DNA of 64,000 bases from Synechococcales cyanobacterium GL140_1_metabat_312 (GCA_025351345.1 JANXWB010000005.1:1-64000); one strand, 5' to 3'; positions 34,829 to 44,516 are shown, numbered from the stretch's first letter. Notes: generated by a model from the letters alone, not told the origin. Numbers and translations: made by a program.

Positions 34829-36436
34829 TCATAGAATTCGTCTAGCCACCTCAATGCCCGATCGGGCCGCTCCTTCCAGGAATCCCTGCCATTCATAAAA
34901 AGAATGCGTATGCTCTCCTGCAAAAAACAAGTTGTCAACAGCAAGGCCCTCTAGACCTGTAAATTGCGTGAATTGGCCGGGACGATAGCAAAGATATGCA
35001 CCTTGGGCAAAGGGATTGGTGTCCCACTGCTCAATATGCCCCAAGAGTTGCCCGGATCTATCACGGCGAGCTTGTTGATTTGCACCGGGATAGATTCGAT
35101 CGAAGTCGTGAAGAAATTCCTGGGCTTGGGCTTGAAAGTTGTCCGGTCTTAAGGACAGTCCCAGGCTACCGCTTGCGAGATTAACAATCGTGCTTTGTTG
35201 GGGTGTCGCATTGCTGGGATTGGCTTCCCATGTGACCTGATGGTGCGGCAGGTCGGAATGGGCAAGACCCGTGCTGTTGTGATCTTGCCAAGGTCTGCCT
35301 TTGAAACTGATCATCATTTTGGCTTGGTTGCCGTTGTCGAGTTTTTCGATCGCATTTTTTTTCCAATCGGGTAGGCCAAGATTTTCATGGAGTTCAACGG
35401 ACCTCAAGGCTGGAAATGGCAGCGTCAGTACCACAGCATCAAATGTTTGAACAACTGTTTTCCCATCGACATCAAAAGTCAGTGCGATCGCCCCTGCACT
35501 CGTTTTACGGATGGCAATTAGACGGTGATTGAGATGAATGGGAGCGGTGAGCCGTTGGGTAAGATGACGAATGAGTTGTTCGTTGCCCCCGCGAATGTGA
35601 TAGCGCTCGTCACTGAAGATTTCAAGCGGATTTTCGAGACTGGGATCCAGATTCATCAACAGAAAGTGAAGGCAGGTTTGATCTTCAATGGAAAATCCAA
35701 ATTCGCCTTGATAGCTGGCGTTGATGTAGGCGCGGGCCAAGTCTCCGGCTTGATGTTTGTCGAGATATTCAGCTAAATTAATCCGATCGAGAGCCTGATC
35801 AAATTCCGTATGGCATTGGGCGGTTGGCTCAGGCGAAACGGTGGAAATGTCGTGCTGCATGGATTTGAGTAATTCTAGATAGTCCTCAACAATTTCTGCT
35901 TCCGAATAATGGGTTCCTTTGAAGTAAAAACTGGAATCTCCCGGTTCACTACAGAGATCTTCGAGTTCCAGCCCAAATTCACGGGCATAGTTAATCAAGG
36001 TGTGATGTTGACTATCAATCAACTCGCCGCCGCGCTCTACAATTTGCCCTGGAAACCGATCGCTATTGCCAAATTCACCCCCCATGGACCAGCATCGGCC
36101 CCCAATTCGATCGATCGCTTCAAAAATAGGGGCTTGAATGCCGTGTTTTCGTAGCTCGTCGCTACAAGCTAGCCCTGCGAATCCGCCGCCGACGATGCCA
36201 ATAGAAAGACTGCTGGTTGGGAAATCGACAGATGGATCGAGACTGGACTGACTGGTAAATTGACCAATAATTTGATCAGTTGAAAAACTTGAGGGACGTG
36301 CGATCGATTCACTCATCTGTTGAGAATGATGAAGGCTTTGCTCCAGAGTCAAATGATGGCGATGAGCTGAATGGGCTAGATGATGAACGCGTCGTAAATT
36401 TCGCCCAAGGTGAGTTTTAAATCCGGAACGACTCAT
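34829..36436 (-). CDS. FAD-dependent amine oxidase
   Basis: A 535-residue flavoprotein of the monoamine/polyamine oxidase family. After a ~75-residue His/Arg-rich extension (HLAHSAHRHHLTLEQSLHHS) comes the dinucleotide fold LSIGIVGGGFAGLACSDELR, then the FEAIDRIGGRCWSM block, substrate-domain helices, and the C-terminal FAD motif NLFFAGEHTHSFYEWQGFLE. It oxidises an amine to an aldehyde or imine with H2O2 release. Adjacency to speD and speE makes a polyamine oxidase role plausible, although L-amino acid oxidase or carotenoid-type activity cannot be excluded. ATG 36316 is an alternative start that removes the extension. Confidence 0.85.
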   Translation of the reverse strand: MSRSGFKTHLGRNLRRVHHLAHSAHRHHLTLEQSLHHSQQMSESIARPSSFSTDQIIGQFTSQSSLDPSVDFPTSSLSIGIVGGGFAGLACSDELRKHGIQAPIFEAIDRIGGRCWSMGGEFGNSDRFPGQIVERGGELIDSQHHTLINYAREFGLELEDLCSEPGDSSFYFKGTHYSEAEIVEDYLELLKSMQHDISTVSPEPTAQCHTEFDQALDRINLAEYLDKHQAGDLARAYINASYQGEFGFSIEDQTCLHFLLMNLDPSLENPLEIFSDERYHIRGGNEQLIRHLTQRLTAPIHLNHRLIAIRKTSAGAIALTFDVDGKTVVQTFDAVVLTLPFPALRSVELHENLGLPDWKKNAIEKLDNGNQAKMMISFKGRPWQDHNSTGLAHSDLPHHQVTWEANPSNATPQQSTIVNLASGSLGLSLRPDNFQAQAQEFLHDFDRIYPGANQQARRDRSGQLLGHIEQWDTNPFAQGAYLCYRPGQFTQFTGLEGLAVDNLFFAGEHTHSFYEWQGFLEGAARSGIEVARRIL

Positions 36437-36784
36437 TGTGAATTAAGTGAAGGTAGAACGATCGGGCAATGGATGCGACCGATCGGCGAGCCAACTTAAT
36501 CTACCAAACCTTAAAACATCAATGCTCAAACTGCTTAGAATTAAGGGCTAGAAATCTAAAGGTTTAGAGACCTTAAGCTCCAGTAGTGCCCCAGATTTTT
36601 TTGATCGATCATCTCAGACTGACGATCGCTCGATCACTGGAGAATAAATTTGTCTGATGCACCAGTTTTCGCAGCCTTAAGCCCGATTTCAATCCCTAAT
36701 AGGGAATCCAATCAATTGCGATGTGAGTGGTATAGGCATTATCTATCTAGTGACATACAAAGTAAATGAATGGATTTAGGCTTT
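36437..36784. other. Intergenic region before the IS630 remnant
   Basis: About 350 bases with no coding frame or clear structure. It should hold the promoter for the amine oxidase gene; the right edge merges into the insertion-sequence remnant. Confidence 0.5.
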
Positions 36785-37071
36785 TTATAGTAATGTCTCC
36801 CAATCTTGCTGGGTGCAATAACAACAATGCGTAAACCATCCTAATAAATCCTTTTGAGTTACTTTTGCGAAAGCTTCTTCTAAGGCTTTGAGCAAATCAG
36901 GATAGGTTCTTGCTGCCCTTGTCCGAACAATACTTTTAATTTTGGACCAACCGTTCTCAATGGGTGAAAAATCCGGAGAATAGGGGGCAGATAGATCAAT
37001 GTCACTCCGGGGGCAGTAATCAAGGCTTCGAGTTCATCACTTTTATGAATCGAGCAATTATCCATTACCAC
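36785..37071 (-). pseudogene. IS630-family transposase C-terminal remnant with frameshift
   Basis: Reading from 37071, MDNCSIHKSDELEALITAPG and TLIYLPP are the middle of an IS630/Tc1 DDE domain. The frame then shifts by one base in a run of five Cs; the other frame continues perfectly as YSPDFSPIENGWSKIKSIV and on to WETLL with stop at 36785-36787. The N-terminal half, including the first catalytic Asp, is missing, so the element is dead. At its broken edge (37072-37097) is a sequence like the right end of the IS5-type element at 1757-1783, showing nested insertion. Confidence 0.85.
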
Positions 37072-37210
37072 TACCTACTATTTCCTTTAATGTCTATTTA
37101 ATAAATAGTGAGTTTCACGCCCATTAACGATCGATTTTTTTCAGCCGTTCCCAACGTTAAAATGAATCAAACTATGATCTGCACAAGAATTTGCAACTTG
37201 ATGGGTAATA

Positions 37211-38338
37211 CTAGCGTTGCTCGATCGGCATTAGATTCAGCAATATCTGTCGATATAATGCCAATCCTGCGGTATTCAGATGGACCCCATCCGTCGTTAA
37301 TTCTGATTTGAGAACTTGTCCTGAAAACAAGGGTTGAAGTACGTCTGTCCGAACGGCGATGTTTTGCTGCTTAGCGACCTGCAACAACGATCGATTGACC
37401 TGCTCTACCCGATCGATCGGTCCGGCCAATTCAGGTTTTTGGCTGGCTGCTAATGTGGAATAAAACGCTGGAAGGAAAATGATTTGTTTAGCCTGAAGTT
37501 GCTTCGTTAAGGCAATAACTTCCGTTAGGTTTTGCTGAAATCGATCGTCTTTGGGAGTATACCAAGCATCATTTGTCCCGATCGCAATCACGACGGTTTG
37601 GCAAACGACATGAGCTGTTACTAGTTGCTGAAGTTGCGGGATTAATGAAACTGAACTCATTCCACCAATGGCAAAGTTCCTTGATGATTTTCCTAGCGGC
37701 GCCTCAATTTCCTCAGAAATCGAATCTCCAAATAAACAAGCTGGATTGGTTTGCTTCTGGCTCATGTTCACCTGATAATCCACGAAAGTTTGCCACCACG
37801 CCCGATCGTTCAGATTGTCGATCGGTGGTTGAGGGCTTTCGCGATCAAAAACTTTCAGAGCTTGAGGAATGTCAATGATCAAATTGGGGAGTGGATAAGC
37901 TTTCAGAAATCCAATGGCACTGAGTCCTTCGGGTTGTGTTCCTAAAATTGCTGCCGCCCGCAAAGCATGGAGTCCGATCGTTTCCCCATTATCCAGCGCA
38001 CCGCCAACATCAGATAAAAATTGAACTCCTGATGGACGATTCAGAATTCGATCTAACGTAACCCGATCGGTGTGAAGTGATTTCTGAAGTAATTGGCGAA
38101 AGGAGACTTTATTTTCTGGGCCTAAAAACTGAAGAACATCCTTTAATACCGGGGAAACTGTCTGAGTGTTGGCATAGTCTTGCAAATCATTTACAGGAAT
38201 GGAAGCTTCCAAGAGTCCATAGCGCAGGGTAACAACTTCAGCCGATCGGCAGGGCAAAGCAGTGAGAAGACCCACCATCAAAGAGAGAAGGCAAGATTGC
38301 CCTAGGCTCAAACAAAACGGGAGTCGTAAAGTCAACAT
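37211..38338 (-). CDS. DUF1400-SGNH hydrolase fusion, exported
   Basis: A 375-residue secreted protein. After a signal peptide (SLMVGLLTALPCRSA) comes a DUF1400-type helical domain (about 35-165: RYGLLEASIPVNDLQDYANT ... LHALRAAAILGTQPEGLSAI), normally found in cyanobacterial alpha/beta hydrolases. The second half is a GDSL/SGNH hydrolase: CLFGDSISEEIE (nucleophile Ser), IAIGTNDAW (oxyanion Asn) and DGVHLNTAGLALY (catalytic Asp-His). An esterase or deacylase acting in the periplasm is likely. Its last ~20 codons and 3' flank are echoed in a remnant at 60161-60230. Confidence 0.85.
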   Translation of the reverse strand: MLTLRLPFCLSLGQSCLLSLMVGLLTALPCRSAEVVTLRYGLLEASIPVNDLQDYANTQTVSPVLKDVLQFLGPENKVSFRQLLQKSLHTDRVTLDRILNRPSGVQFLSDVGGALDNGETIGLHALRAAAILGTQPEGLSAIGFLKAYPLPNLIIDIPQALKVFDRESPQPPIDNLNDRAWWQTFVDYQVNMSQKQTNPACLFGDSISEEIEAPLGKSSRNFAIGGMSSVSLIPQLQQLVTAHVVCQTVVIAIGTNDAWYTPKDDRFQQNLTEVIALTKQLQAKQIIFLPAFYSTLAASQKPELAGPIDRVEQVNRSLLQVAKQQNIAVRTDVLQPLFSGQVLKSELTTDGVHLNTAGLALYRQILLNLMPIEQR

Positions 38339-38471
38339 TGGATTCCGATTACTGATTGAGTAGTCAATGAGCAGGACATCGCTCTGAAAATCATAGCGGA
38401 ATAGCGCGCGATTATAGAGGCTGATTTTGGCAAAGATTAATCGTCAATGCGTAAGTCCTAAGAGTTATCTT

Positions 38472-38509
38472 TTGAGTAACTCCAACTCAATCCTTGAGTT
38501 CCAACTCCA
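38472..38509 (+). promoter_or_regulatory. Putative operator of the efflux operon
   Basis: TTGAGT-N7-ACTCAA is a perfect inverted repeat (38472-38490), followed 4 bases later by a half-related TTGAGTTCCAACTCCA (38494-38509). The location, 58 bases before the HlyD-type gene, suits a repressor site such as those of TetR-type regulators that control YbhGFSR pumps. No regulator gene is adjacent. Confidence 0.45.
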
Positions 38510-38566
38510 GTAGAATTATCCTAAAGTTCAGATGGCAATACTTGCTCGATTGGGAGAGGACTGACG

Positions 38567-39931
38567 ATGACTCTATCTAAGGTAAATGAATCCGAGGTTC
38601 CTGCTTCAGGAAAACGGCGAAAATTCAATCCCAAACTATTGATTCCGATCGCCTTGATCGCGGTTGGATTCATCGCTTGGCGCTGGTTTTTGCCCCAGGA
38701 ATCGGGTGATATTTTAAAAATCAGTGGACGGGTTGAAGCGGACGAAACGGATATTGGCGCAAAGACTGGGGGACGGATTGTTTCGATCGCAGTCCATGAA
38801 GGCGATCGGGTCAAAGTTGGGCAGATTGTGGCCGAAGTGTCTGACGAGGAAATTCCGCAACAGTTACAGGGGGCCATAGCTCAGGTCGCTTCAGCGCAGC
38901 AGGACGTATTACAGGCGCAGGCAGATGTTCAGGTTGCAGACAGTCGAATTCAGGAAGCGGAAGCCAATTTGAAACAGTCTCGGGGCGATACGCGGGGACG
39001 GGTGGCGCAGGCGGAATCCAATGTCGCAGTCGCAAAAGGCAAACTTGCACAAGCCAAAGCAGAAGTTGCTCAAGCCGATGCCCAAGTGAATCAAGCCCAA
39101 GCCCAGGTTAGTCAAGCCCAAGCCCAGAAGCGTCAAGCCCAAGCGACTTTGAATCTGGCCGCCAAAACTCGCGATCGTTACACCGCTCTCCTCTCCCAAG
39201 GTGCCATCAATCAACAACAATTCGATCAAGCACAATCCAATGTCGAAGCCGCGCAAGCCGTTGTCGATACCGCGCAAGCCAGCATTGAGAATGCAATCGC
39301 CAGCATCACCACTGCCCAAGCCTTAGGGGATGCAAAAAAATCTGCCGTTAGTGCGGCCCAAGATCAAGTCGCTGCGAACCAAGGAGGGGTGACCCAAACT
39401 CAAGCCACAGAGCTGAATCCAGAAATTCGTAGTAGCCAACTTGATGCCTTAATTCAACAAAAACAACAGGCGATCGCTCGTCTTTCCGCTGCACAATCGA
39501 AAGTGAAAAACGCCCAAGCTGCACAATCGCAAATTCAAAAGCGGATTGATTCATTGAAAATTAAAAGCCCAATCGATGGCATCGTTCAAGCCCGACCGAT
39601 CGAACCGGGTGCCGTGGTTGCCACCGGAAAAACGCTGTTGACGCTGATCAATCCCAAAGCGATTTATCTACGCGGCTATATTCCCGAAGGTGAAATTGGC
39701 AAGATTTACACGGGAATGATGGCGAAGGTTTTTCTTGATTCAAACCCAAAAACACCACTGACCGCAACGATCGCCTCGATTGATTCCAACGCCTCGTTTA
39801 CACCGGAGAACATTTATTTTAAGAACGACCGGGTGCGCCAAGTGTTTGGAGTGAGATTGGCGATTGAGCAGACGGATAAGATTTTAGCGAAACCGGGAAT
39901 GCCTGCCGATGCGGAGATTTCCTTGAAATGA
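38567..39931 (+). CDS. HlyD/YbhG-type periplasmic adaptor (membrane fusion protein)
   Basis: A 454-residue adaptor linking an inner-membrane ABC exporter to the outer membrane. One N-terminal membrane helix (KLLIPIALIAVGFIAWRWFL), a lipoyl half-motif GRIVSIAVHEGDRVKVGQIV (about 70-90), a long alpha-hairpin (about 105-310) rich in Gln and Ala (AEVAQADAQVNQAQAQVSQA), then lipoyl and beta-barrel domains (SPIDGIVQARPIEPGAVVAT). The hairpin is longer than in many homologues. Its TGA stop overlaps the ATG of the ATPase gene (ATGA), so they are translationally coupled. First gene of the YbhGFSR-like operon. Confidence 0.9.
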   Translation: MTLSKVNESEVPASGKRRKFNPKLLIPIALIAVGFIAWRWFLPQESGDILKISGRVEADETDIGAKTGGRIVSIAVHEGDRVKVGQIVAEVSDEEIPQQLQGAIAQVASAQQDVLQAQADVQVADSRIQEAEANLKQSRGDTRGRVAQAESNVAVAKGKLAQAKAEVAQADAQVNQAQAQVSQAQAQKRQAQATLNLAAKTRDRYTALLSQGAINQQQFDQAQSNVEAAQAVVDTAQASIENAIASITTAQALGDAKKSAVSAAQDQVAANQGGVTQTQATELNPEIRSSQLDALIQQKQQAIARLSAAQSKVKNAQAAQSQIQKRIDSLKIKSPIDGIVQARPIEPGAVVATGKTLLTLINPKAIYLRGYIPEGEIGKIYTGMMAKVFLDSNPKTPLTATIASIDSNASFTPENIYFKNDRVRQVFGVRLAIEQTDKILAKPGMPADAEISLK

Positions 39932-41886
39932 ACTCACCAGAAATAAACTCACCTGCCCCTGTCATCCAAGTTGTTGGACTCACGAAAAATTACGGTAACT
40001 TCACCGCCGTCCATGGAATTGATTTTGAAGTCTATCCGGGTGAAATCTTTGGCTTAATTGGTCCCGATGGTGCGGGAAAAACAACAACGTTTCATATTCT
40101 GGGAGGTGTGATGGAAGCCAGTGGGGGTGCGATCGATATCCTTGGAAAACCGCCCCGTAATGCCCGTCTCAGCCTGGGCTATCTGACTCAACAGTTCTCG
40201 CTGTACCTCGATCTCAGCATCGACGAAAACTTGACTTACAGTGCTGGATTGCATCAAGTTCCAGAATTAGAATTCAATCAACGTAGAAGCAAATATTTGC
40301 AGTTAATGGGCTTGAATAGCATTGGCGATCGCCTTGCAGGTCAACTCTCCGGAGGAATGAAACAAAAGCTCGCCCTCTGTTGTGCATTGGTTTCCCAACC
40401 CCAAATTCTATTGCTCGATGAACCGACCACTGGAGTTGATCCCGTTTCTCGGCGGGAGTTTTGGGATGTACTCGCGGCATTGGCGGATGAGGGGATGACG
40501 ATCGTGGTCGCGACGCCTTATCTTGATGAAGCCGAACGCTGTAATCGGATTGCGCTGATGTATGAAGGAAAAATTTCAGAAATCGGAACGCTAAAACAAT
40601 TGCGATCGAACTTAGGATTACAACGATTGGAACTCCGAACAAAAGAACTTGTAGAAACTGAAAAGATATTACTCGCAGCAGCGCAGGATAAAACCTCTGG
40701 GATTGCTGATGTGCAAACGTTTGGCGATCGGATTGATGTCCTAGTACGAGATGCAACCAGGGATTCAGTCAAGGTTCGCGAGATTTTAAACAAACAACAC
40801 CTCACCATTACGAGCCTAGAAACGTCCGACGTGACGCTGGAAAATGTCTTCGTGACCCGATTGCGTCAACAGGGATCGGAACCTGCGTTTATTGAATTCC
40901 CTCGATTGAAACCAGGACGATCGGCGAGTGTTGGCGCGTCAGATGTGGCGATCGGCGCCCGGAATCTTCGCAAAGTATTTGGCAGTTTCCAAGCGGTGAA
41001 GAATGTTGATCTAGAAATTCGCTACGGTGAAATCTACGGACTCCTCGGCGCAAACGGTGCTGGCAAAACGACTACCATAAAAATTCTGTGTGGCTTACTA
41101 GAAGCTAGTAGTGGCGAAATGTTGCTAGGAGGACGATCGCAAAATCTGCGTGATGCTAGTATTCGTCAACGCATTGGCTACATGAGTCAAAAGTTTACGC
41201 TTTATGATGATCTTAGTGTTGTAGAAAATCTTGAATTCTATTGCGGAGTCTACGGCGTTCCTCAAAAAATACGGCGCACCAAAATTGATTGGGTACTGGA
41301 AACCTGTGGACTCACTGGACAGGAAAAAATGCTCACCGGAAAACTTCCGGGCGGCTGGAAACAACGCGTTGCCTTCGGAGCCTCCGTCATGCACGAACCT
41401 GAAATTCTGTTTCTCGACGAGCCGACGTCTGGCGTTGACCCCTTAGCCCGAAGACAGTTCTGGCGGTTAATTAATGATTTTGCTCGTCAAGGAACAGCCG
41501 TTTTGGTTACCACTCACTATCTCGAAGAAGCTGAACAATGCAATCGCATGGGCTTCATGGTCGCTGGAGAAGTCGTACTGCAAGGCTCACCCAGCGAAGT
41601 CAAAGCGTCTCAACCGGGGCAACTGATCGAACTCAAAGTCGATCGCACCCAGCAAGCCTCCAATTTACTTAAGCATCACCTTGAAGTGTGGCGAGTTTCT
41701 ATTTTTGGCGATCGCCTTCACGTTGTGCTAGATGACCCAGATCACGATCTTCCTAGCGTTGTCGATATTCTTGCTCAATCCAAGATTCAAACCTATTCTA
41801 CTCGCCCCATTCCATTTTCCTTAGAAGATGTTTTCATTAGCGTTGTCCAACGGACCGAATCCGGAACCTCGCATTCTGCAACCTAA
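39928..41886 (+). CDS. Double-NBD ABC transporter ATPase (YbhF type)
   Basis: A 652-residue protein with two complete nucleotide-binding domains. NBD1: Walker A GPDGAGKTTT (about 47-56), signature LSGGMKQKL, Walker B ILLLDEPTTGVDP. NBD2: Walker A GANGAGKTTT (about 380), degenerate signature LPGGWKQRV, Walker B ILFLDEPTSGVDP. This tandem form energises paired ABC-2 permeases such as YbhS/YbhR, which export drugs or other hydrophobic compounds. The altered second signature suggests the two sites are not equivalent. It couples with the adaptor gene upstream and the first permease 12 bases downstream. Confidence 0.93.
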   Translation: MNSPEINSPAPVIQVVGLTKNYGNFTAVHGIDFEVYPGEIFGLIGPDGAGKTTTFHILGGVMEASGGAIDILGKPPRNARLSLGYLTQQFSLYLDLSIDENLTYSAGLHQVPELEFNQRRSKYLQLMGLNSIGDRLAGQLSGGMKQKLALCCALVSQPQILLLDEPTTGVDPVSRREFWDVLAALADEGMTIVVATPYLDEAERCNRIALMYEGKISEIGTLKQLRSNLGLQRLELRTKELVETEKILLAAAQDKTSGIADVQTFGDRIDVLVRDATRDSVKVREILNKQHLTITSLETSDVTLENVFVTRLRQQGSEPAFIEFPRLKPGRSASVGASDVAIGARNLRKVFGSFQAVKNVDLEIRYGEIYGLLGANGAGKTTTIKILCGLLEASSGEMLLGGRSQNLRDASIRQRIGYMSQKFTLYDDLSVVENLEFYCGVYGVPQKIRRTKIDWVLETCGLTGQEKMLTGKLPGGWKQRVAFGASVMHEPEILFLDEPTSGVDPLARRQFWRLINDFARQGTAVLVTTHYLEEAEQCNRMGFMVAGEVVLQGSPSEVKASQPGQLIELKVDRTQQASNLLKHHLEVWRVSIFGDRLHVVLDDPDHDLPSVVDILAQSKIQTYSTRPIPFSLEDVFISVVQRTESGTSHSAT

Positions 41887-41898
41887 AATAATCCCCTC

Positions 41899-43005
41899 AT
41901 GAAACGCATTCTCTCCCAGTGCATCAAAGAACTTGCCCAATTCCGCCGCGATCGCTTGACCTTGGCCCTAGCCTTCATCCTGCCCTTTGCAACCCTGCTC
42001 ATCTTCGGGTTTGCCATCCGATTGGAAGCAAAAGATATTCCGCTGATTGTGCAGGATTTCGATCGAACCAACCTCAGCAATCGCTACATCGAAACCCTCT
42101 ACGCCACCAATCAATTTAAACCCGTCGCCTGGGATATTAATGCCTCACCGCAAATCGCCCTCGATCGTAGCCTTGCTAAAGCAGTTGTTATCATTCCCCC
42201 AAATTTCAGTCAGCATATTAATGGCGAAAAACAAACAGAAGTTCAAGTTCTGGTCGATGGCACCGACGCTAACAATGCAAGGGTAATTAAAAACGGCCTG
42301 AAAGCTACAACCAATGCGTTTATGCGATCGCAATCCCTCCTGCCGAAAACCAACCCGATCGCTACTCTTACCCGTCTCTGGTTCAATCCTGGACGCAAGG
42401 AATCGCTTTCGATTGTTCCTGGAACCTTTGCCGTAGTACTGTGGATTTTTCCATCCTTGTTAGCCGCGATCGCGATGGTGCGGGAGAAGGAAAAGGGCAC
42501 GATTTTGCAGGTGTATGCATCAAGTTTGAGCGCTGAGGAATTGATTTTAGGCAAAGCGGCGGCCTATTGGGTGGTGGCGATCGGGATGGCGCTACTGGTC
42601 ATGGGTGGTGGGGCCGTGATATTTGGGTTGAGTTTTGCAGGCGATCCGACTCCATTTTTGTTGGGAACTATAATTTATCTGTGGACGAGTACGATGTTTG
42701 GCATGATGATCGGCTCTCGTGTTAGTAATCAAAATGCGGCGGTCCAAGCGGTATCACTTGTCGGATTTCTCACATCATTTCTGCTATCCGGATTCATTTA
42801 TCCCTTGAGCAATATTCCATTTCCACTTTCGCTTATTCCCAATGTTGTTCCCGCTCGCTATTTTATTGAAATTACCCGTGATGCCTTCGTGCGAGGCGTT
42901 GGCTGGTCCAGTGTTTGGCTTAGCGTCGTGATGATTTTCCTACTCAGTATGGTGTTCTTTAACGTCGCTCGAAAAGCCTTAGGAAGAATGCAATTGAGTG
43001 AGTAA
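41899..43005 (+). CDS. ABC-2 permease (YbhS type)
   Basis: A 368-residue ABC-2 exporter permease: N-terminal helix (LTLALAFILPFATLLIFGFA), a periplasmic domain of about 150 residues (IPLIVQDFDRTNLSNRYIET), then five C-terminal membrane helices with MVREKEKGTILQVYASSLSA on the cytoplasmic coupling loop and the ABC-2 motif FLTSFLLSGFIYPLSNIPFP. It should pair with the second permease encoded at 45138. In related operons the two permease genes are adjacent; here two defence-like genes intervene. Confidence 0.93.
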   Translation: MKRILSQCIKELAQFRRDRLTLALAFILPFATLLIFGFAIRLEAKDIPLIVQDFDRTNLSNRYIETLYATNQFKPVAWDINASPQIALDRSLAKAVVIIPPNFSQHINGEKQTEVQVLVDGTDANNARVIKNGLKATTNAFMRSQSLLPKTNPIATLTRLWFNPGRKESLSIVPGTFAVVLWIFPSLLAAIAMVREKEKGTILQVYASSLSAEELILGKAAAYWVVAIGMALLVMGGGAVIFGLSFAGDPTPFLLGTIIYLWTSTMFGMMIGSRVSNQNAAVQAVSLVGFLTSFLLSGFIYPLSNIPFPLSLIPNVVPARYFIEITRDAFVRGVGWSSVWLSVVMIFLLSMVFFNVARKALGRMQLSE

Positions 43006-43112
43006 GTCAGTAAAATTATGATTTGGGAGATTTAACCTCTAAAATCATGATTCTGAACACAGGAATAGATTATGATACAGGCTACAAAATCCTTAGCACC
43101 ATAGCAGGGACA

Positions 43113-44504
43113 ATGCTGATTCAATTCACCATTCAGAATTTTATATCTTTCAAAGATGAGACGACCTTCACTATGTTGGGGGTTGAAGGAGACCAGCAAC
43201 ATTTGGATCATCTGGCTCAGGATAGCGCAGGGAAAGGACGTTCTGTTTTGCCTGTAGCCGCCATCTATGGAGCAAATGCCGCAGGGAAATCGAATCTGAT
43301 CAAGGCACTAGAGTTCGCCCAGAGAATCGTAGTCAAAGGAACTCGAAGTAATACACTTATACCTATCTCACCGTTTAAATTATCCTCTCAGGAGAATCGA
43401 TCGAGTAAGTTCGAGTTTATTTTTACCTATCAGGGTTCACAATATTCCTATGGCTTTGAGCTAAATAAAGAGCAAATCCTCCAAGAATGGCTTTATGGTA
43501 TTCCGATCGGGAAGAAACGAGAGATTCTGTATTTTGAACGCATGACATCATCCCAGAAAGAGACAACCGTTGAATTTGGCTCTATTCTGAAAGGGAGAAG
43601 TGAGAAGCGTCAAAAATTTTTAGAATTTCTTACAGAAGGAACTCGTCCAAACCAACTGTTTTTGACGGAGGCAGTCGATCGAAATGTTCAGGAGCTAATG
43701 CCTATTCTTGAATGGTTTAAATTTGTACTGACGATTATTCCTGCCGATGCTAATTACAAAGGATTGGTGTTAGACATCCTGAGTGATGAGTCTTTCACAG
43801 AGTTTTTGAGCGAGTTCCTCAAATTCTCGGGAACAGGCATTGATTCAATTTCAACCGAAAAAATTGAATTTGATCCCGATCGTCATCTTCCAGGAGTTCC
43901 AAAGTCATTAAGAGAAGATTTTATTCAGGAAATCTCTGAGACTAAAAAGAATTCAGTGACAATGATTGAAGATGTCGTCAGAGGAGGACAGACGCTACTG
44001 TACAAAAATGATGATAATCAAATGACGTTATTTCAGCTCAAAACACAACATCGTGATTTAGTCGGAAACGTGATTGATTTTTCAATTGAAGAAGAATCAG
44101 AGGGTACTCAACGTTTAATTCATTTAATTCCAGCGCTGTTTGCCTTGAAACAAGACTCCGAAAAAGTAATTTTCTTAGATGAACTCGATCGACGACTTCA
44201 TCCACTCCTTTCTCGGGTTTTCTTAAAAAAAGCGATCGACTGTCGAAATCCCAAAAATCAATTAATCTTCACAACGCATGATACTCATTTATTAGATTTA
44301 GATCTTCTTCGGCGCGATGAAATCTGGTTTGTCGAAAAAGATGAACATGGATCTTCAACATGTTACTCTCTGGCTGAGTTCAAAATTAGACCGGATCTCA
44401 AGATTGAAAAAGGATATTTAAATGGACGGTTTGGTTCGATTCCATTCTTTGGAAATCCACAAAACTTAGGATGGATTGATTCTGAAACACCTTTATCAGT
44501 TTGA
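43113..44504 (+). CDS. RloA-like AAA ATPase (AbiL/RloAB defence pair)
   Basis: A 463-residue ATPase of the AAA_15/AAA_21 group: MLIQFTIQNFISFKDETTFT at the start, Walker A GANAAGKS (53-60), an EEESEGTQRLIHLIPALF signature helix near 350 and Walker B VIFLDELDRRLHPLLSRVF near 375, then H-loop FTTHDTHLL. This is the RloA layout, and an RloB gene follows after 12 bases. Such pairs are counted with abortive-infection systems (AbiL) in which the ATPase restrains or activates the partner. ATG 43113 is preferred to 43023, whose extra 30 residues precede the family start. The gene sits inside an ABC efflux operon on the same strand. Confidence 0.8.
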   Translation: MLIQFTIQNFISFKDETTFTMLGVEGDQQHLDHLAQDSAGKGRSVLPVAAIYGANAAGKSNLIKALEFAQRIVVKGTRSNTLIPISPFKLSSQENRSSKFEFIFTYQGSQYSYGFELNKEQILQEWLYGIPIGKKREILYFERMTSSQKETTVEFGSILKGRSEKRQKFLEFLTEGTRPNQLFLTEAVDRNVQELMPILEWFKFVLTIIPADANYKGLVLDILSDESFTEFLSEFLKFSGTGIDSISTEKIEFDPDRHLPGVPKSLREDFIQEISETKKNSVTMIEDVVRGGQTLLYKNDDNQMTLFQLKTQHRDLVGNVIDFSIEEESEGTQRLIHLIPALFALKQDSEKVIFLDELDRRLHPLLSRVFLKKAIDCRNPKNQLIFTTHDTHLLDLDLLRRDEIWFVEKDEHGSSTCYSLAEFKIRPDLKIEKGYLNGRFGSIPFFGNPQNLGWIDSETPLSV

Positions 44505-44516
44505 TTTTATAAAGCT

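Noticed and set aside
36965-36995. Programmed frameshift in the IS630 remnant
   Set aside because: The C-run could support slippage, but the N-terminal half of the transposase is missing, so the shift is read as decay.
38909-39319. Long minus-strand reading frame inside the HlyD gene
   Set aside because: It is a Gly/Leu-rich antisense shadow of the Gln/Ala repeats of the adaptor hairpin; no ribosome site or family match.
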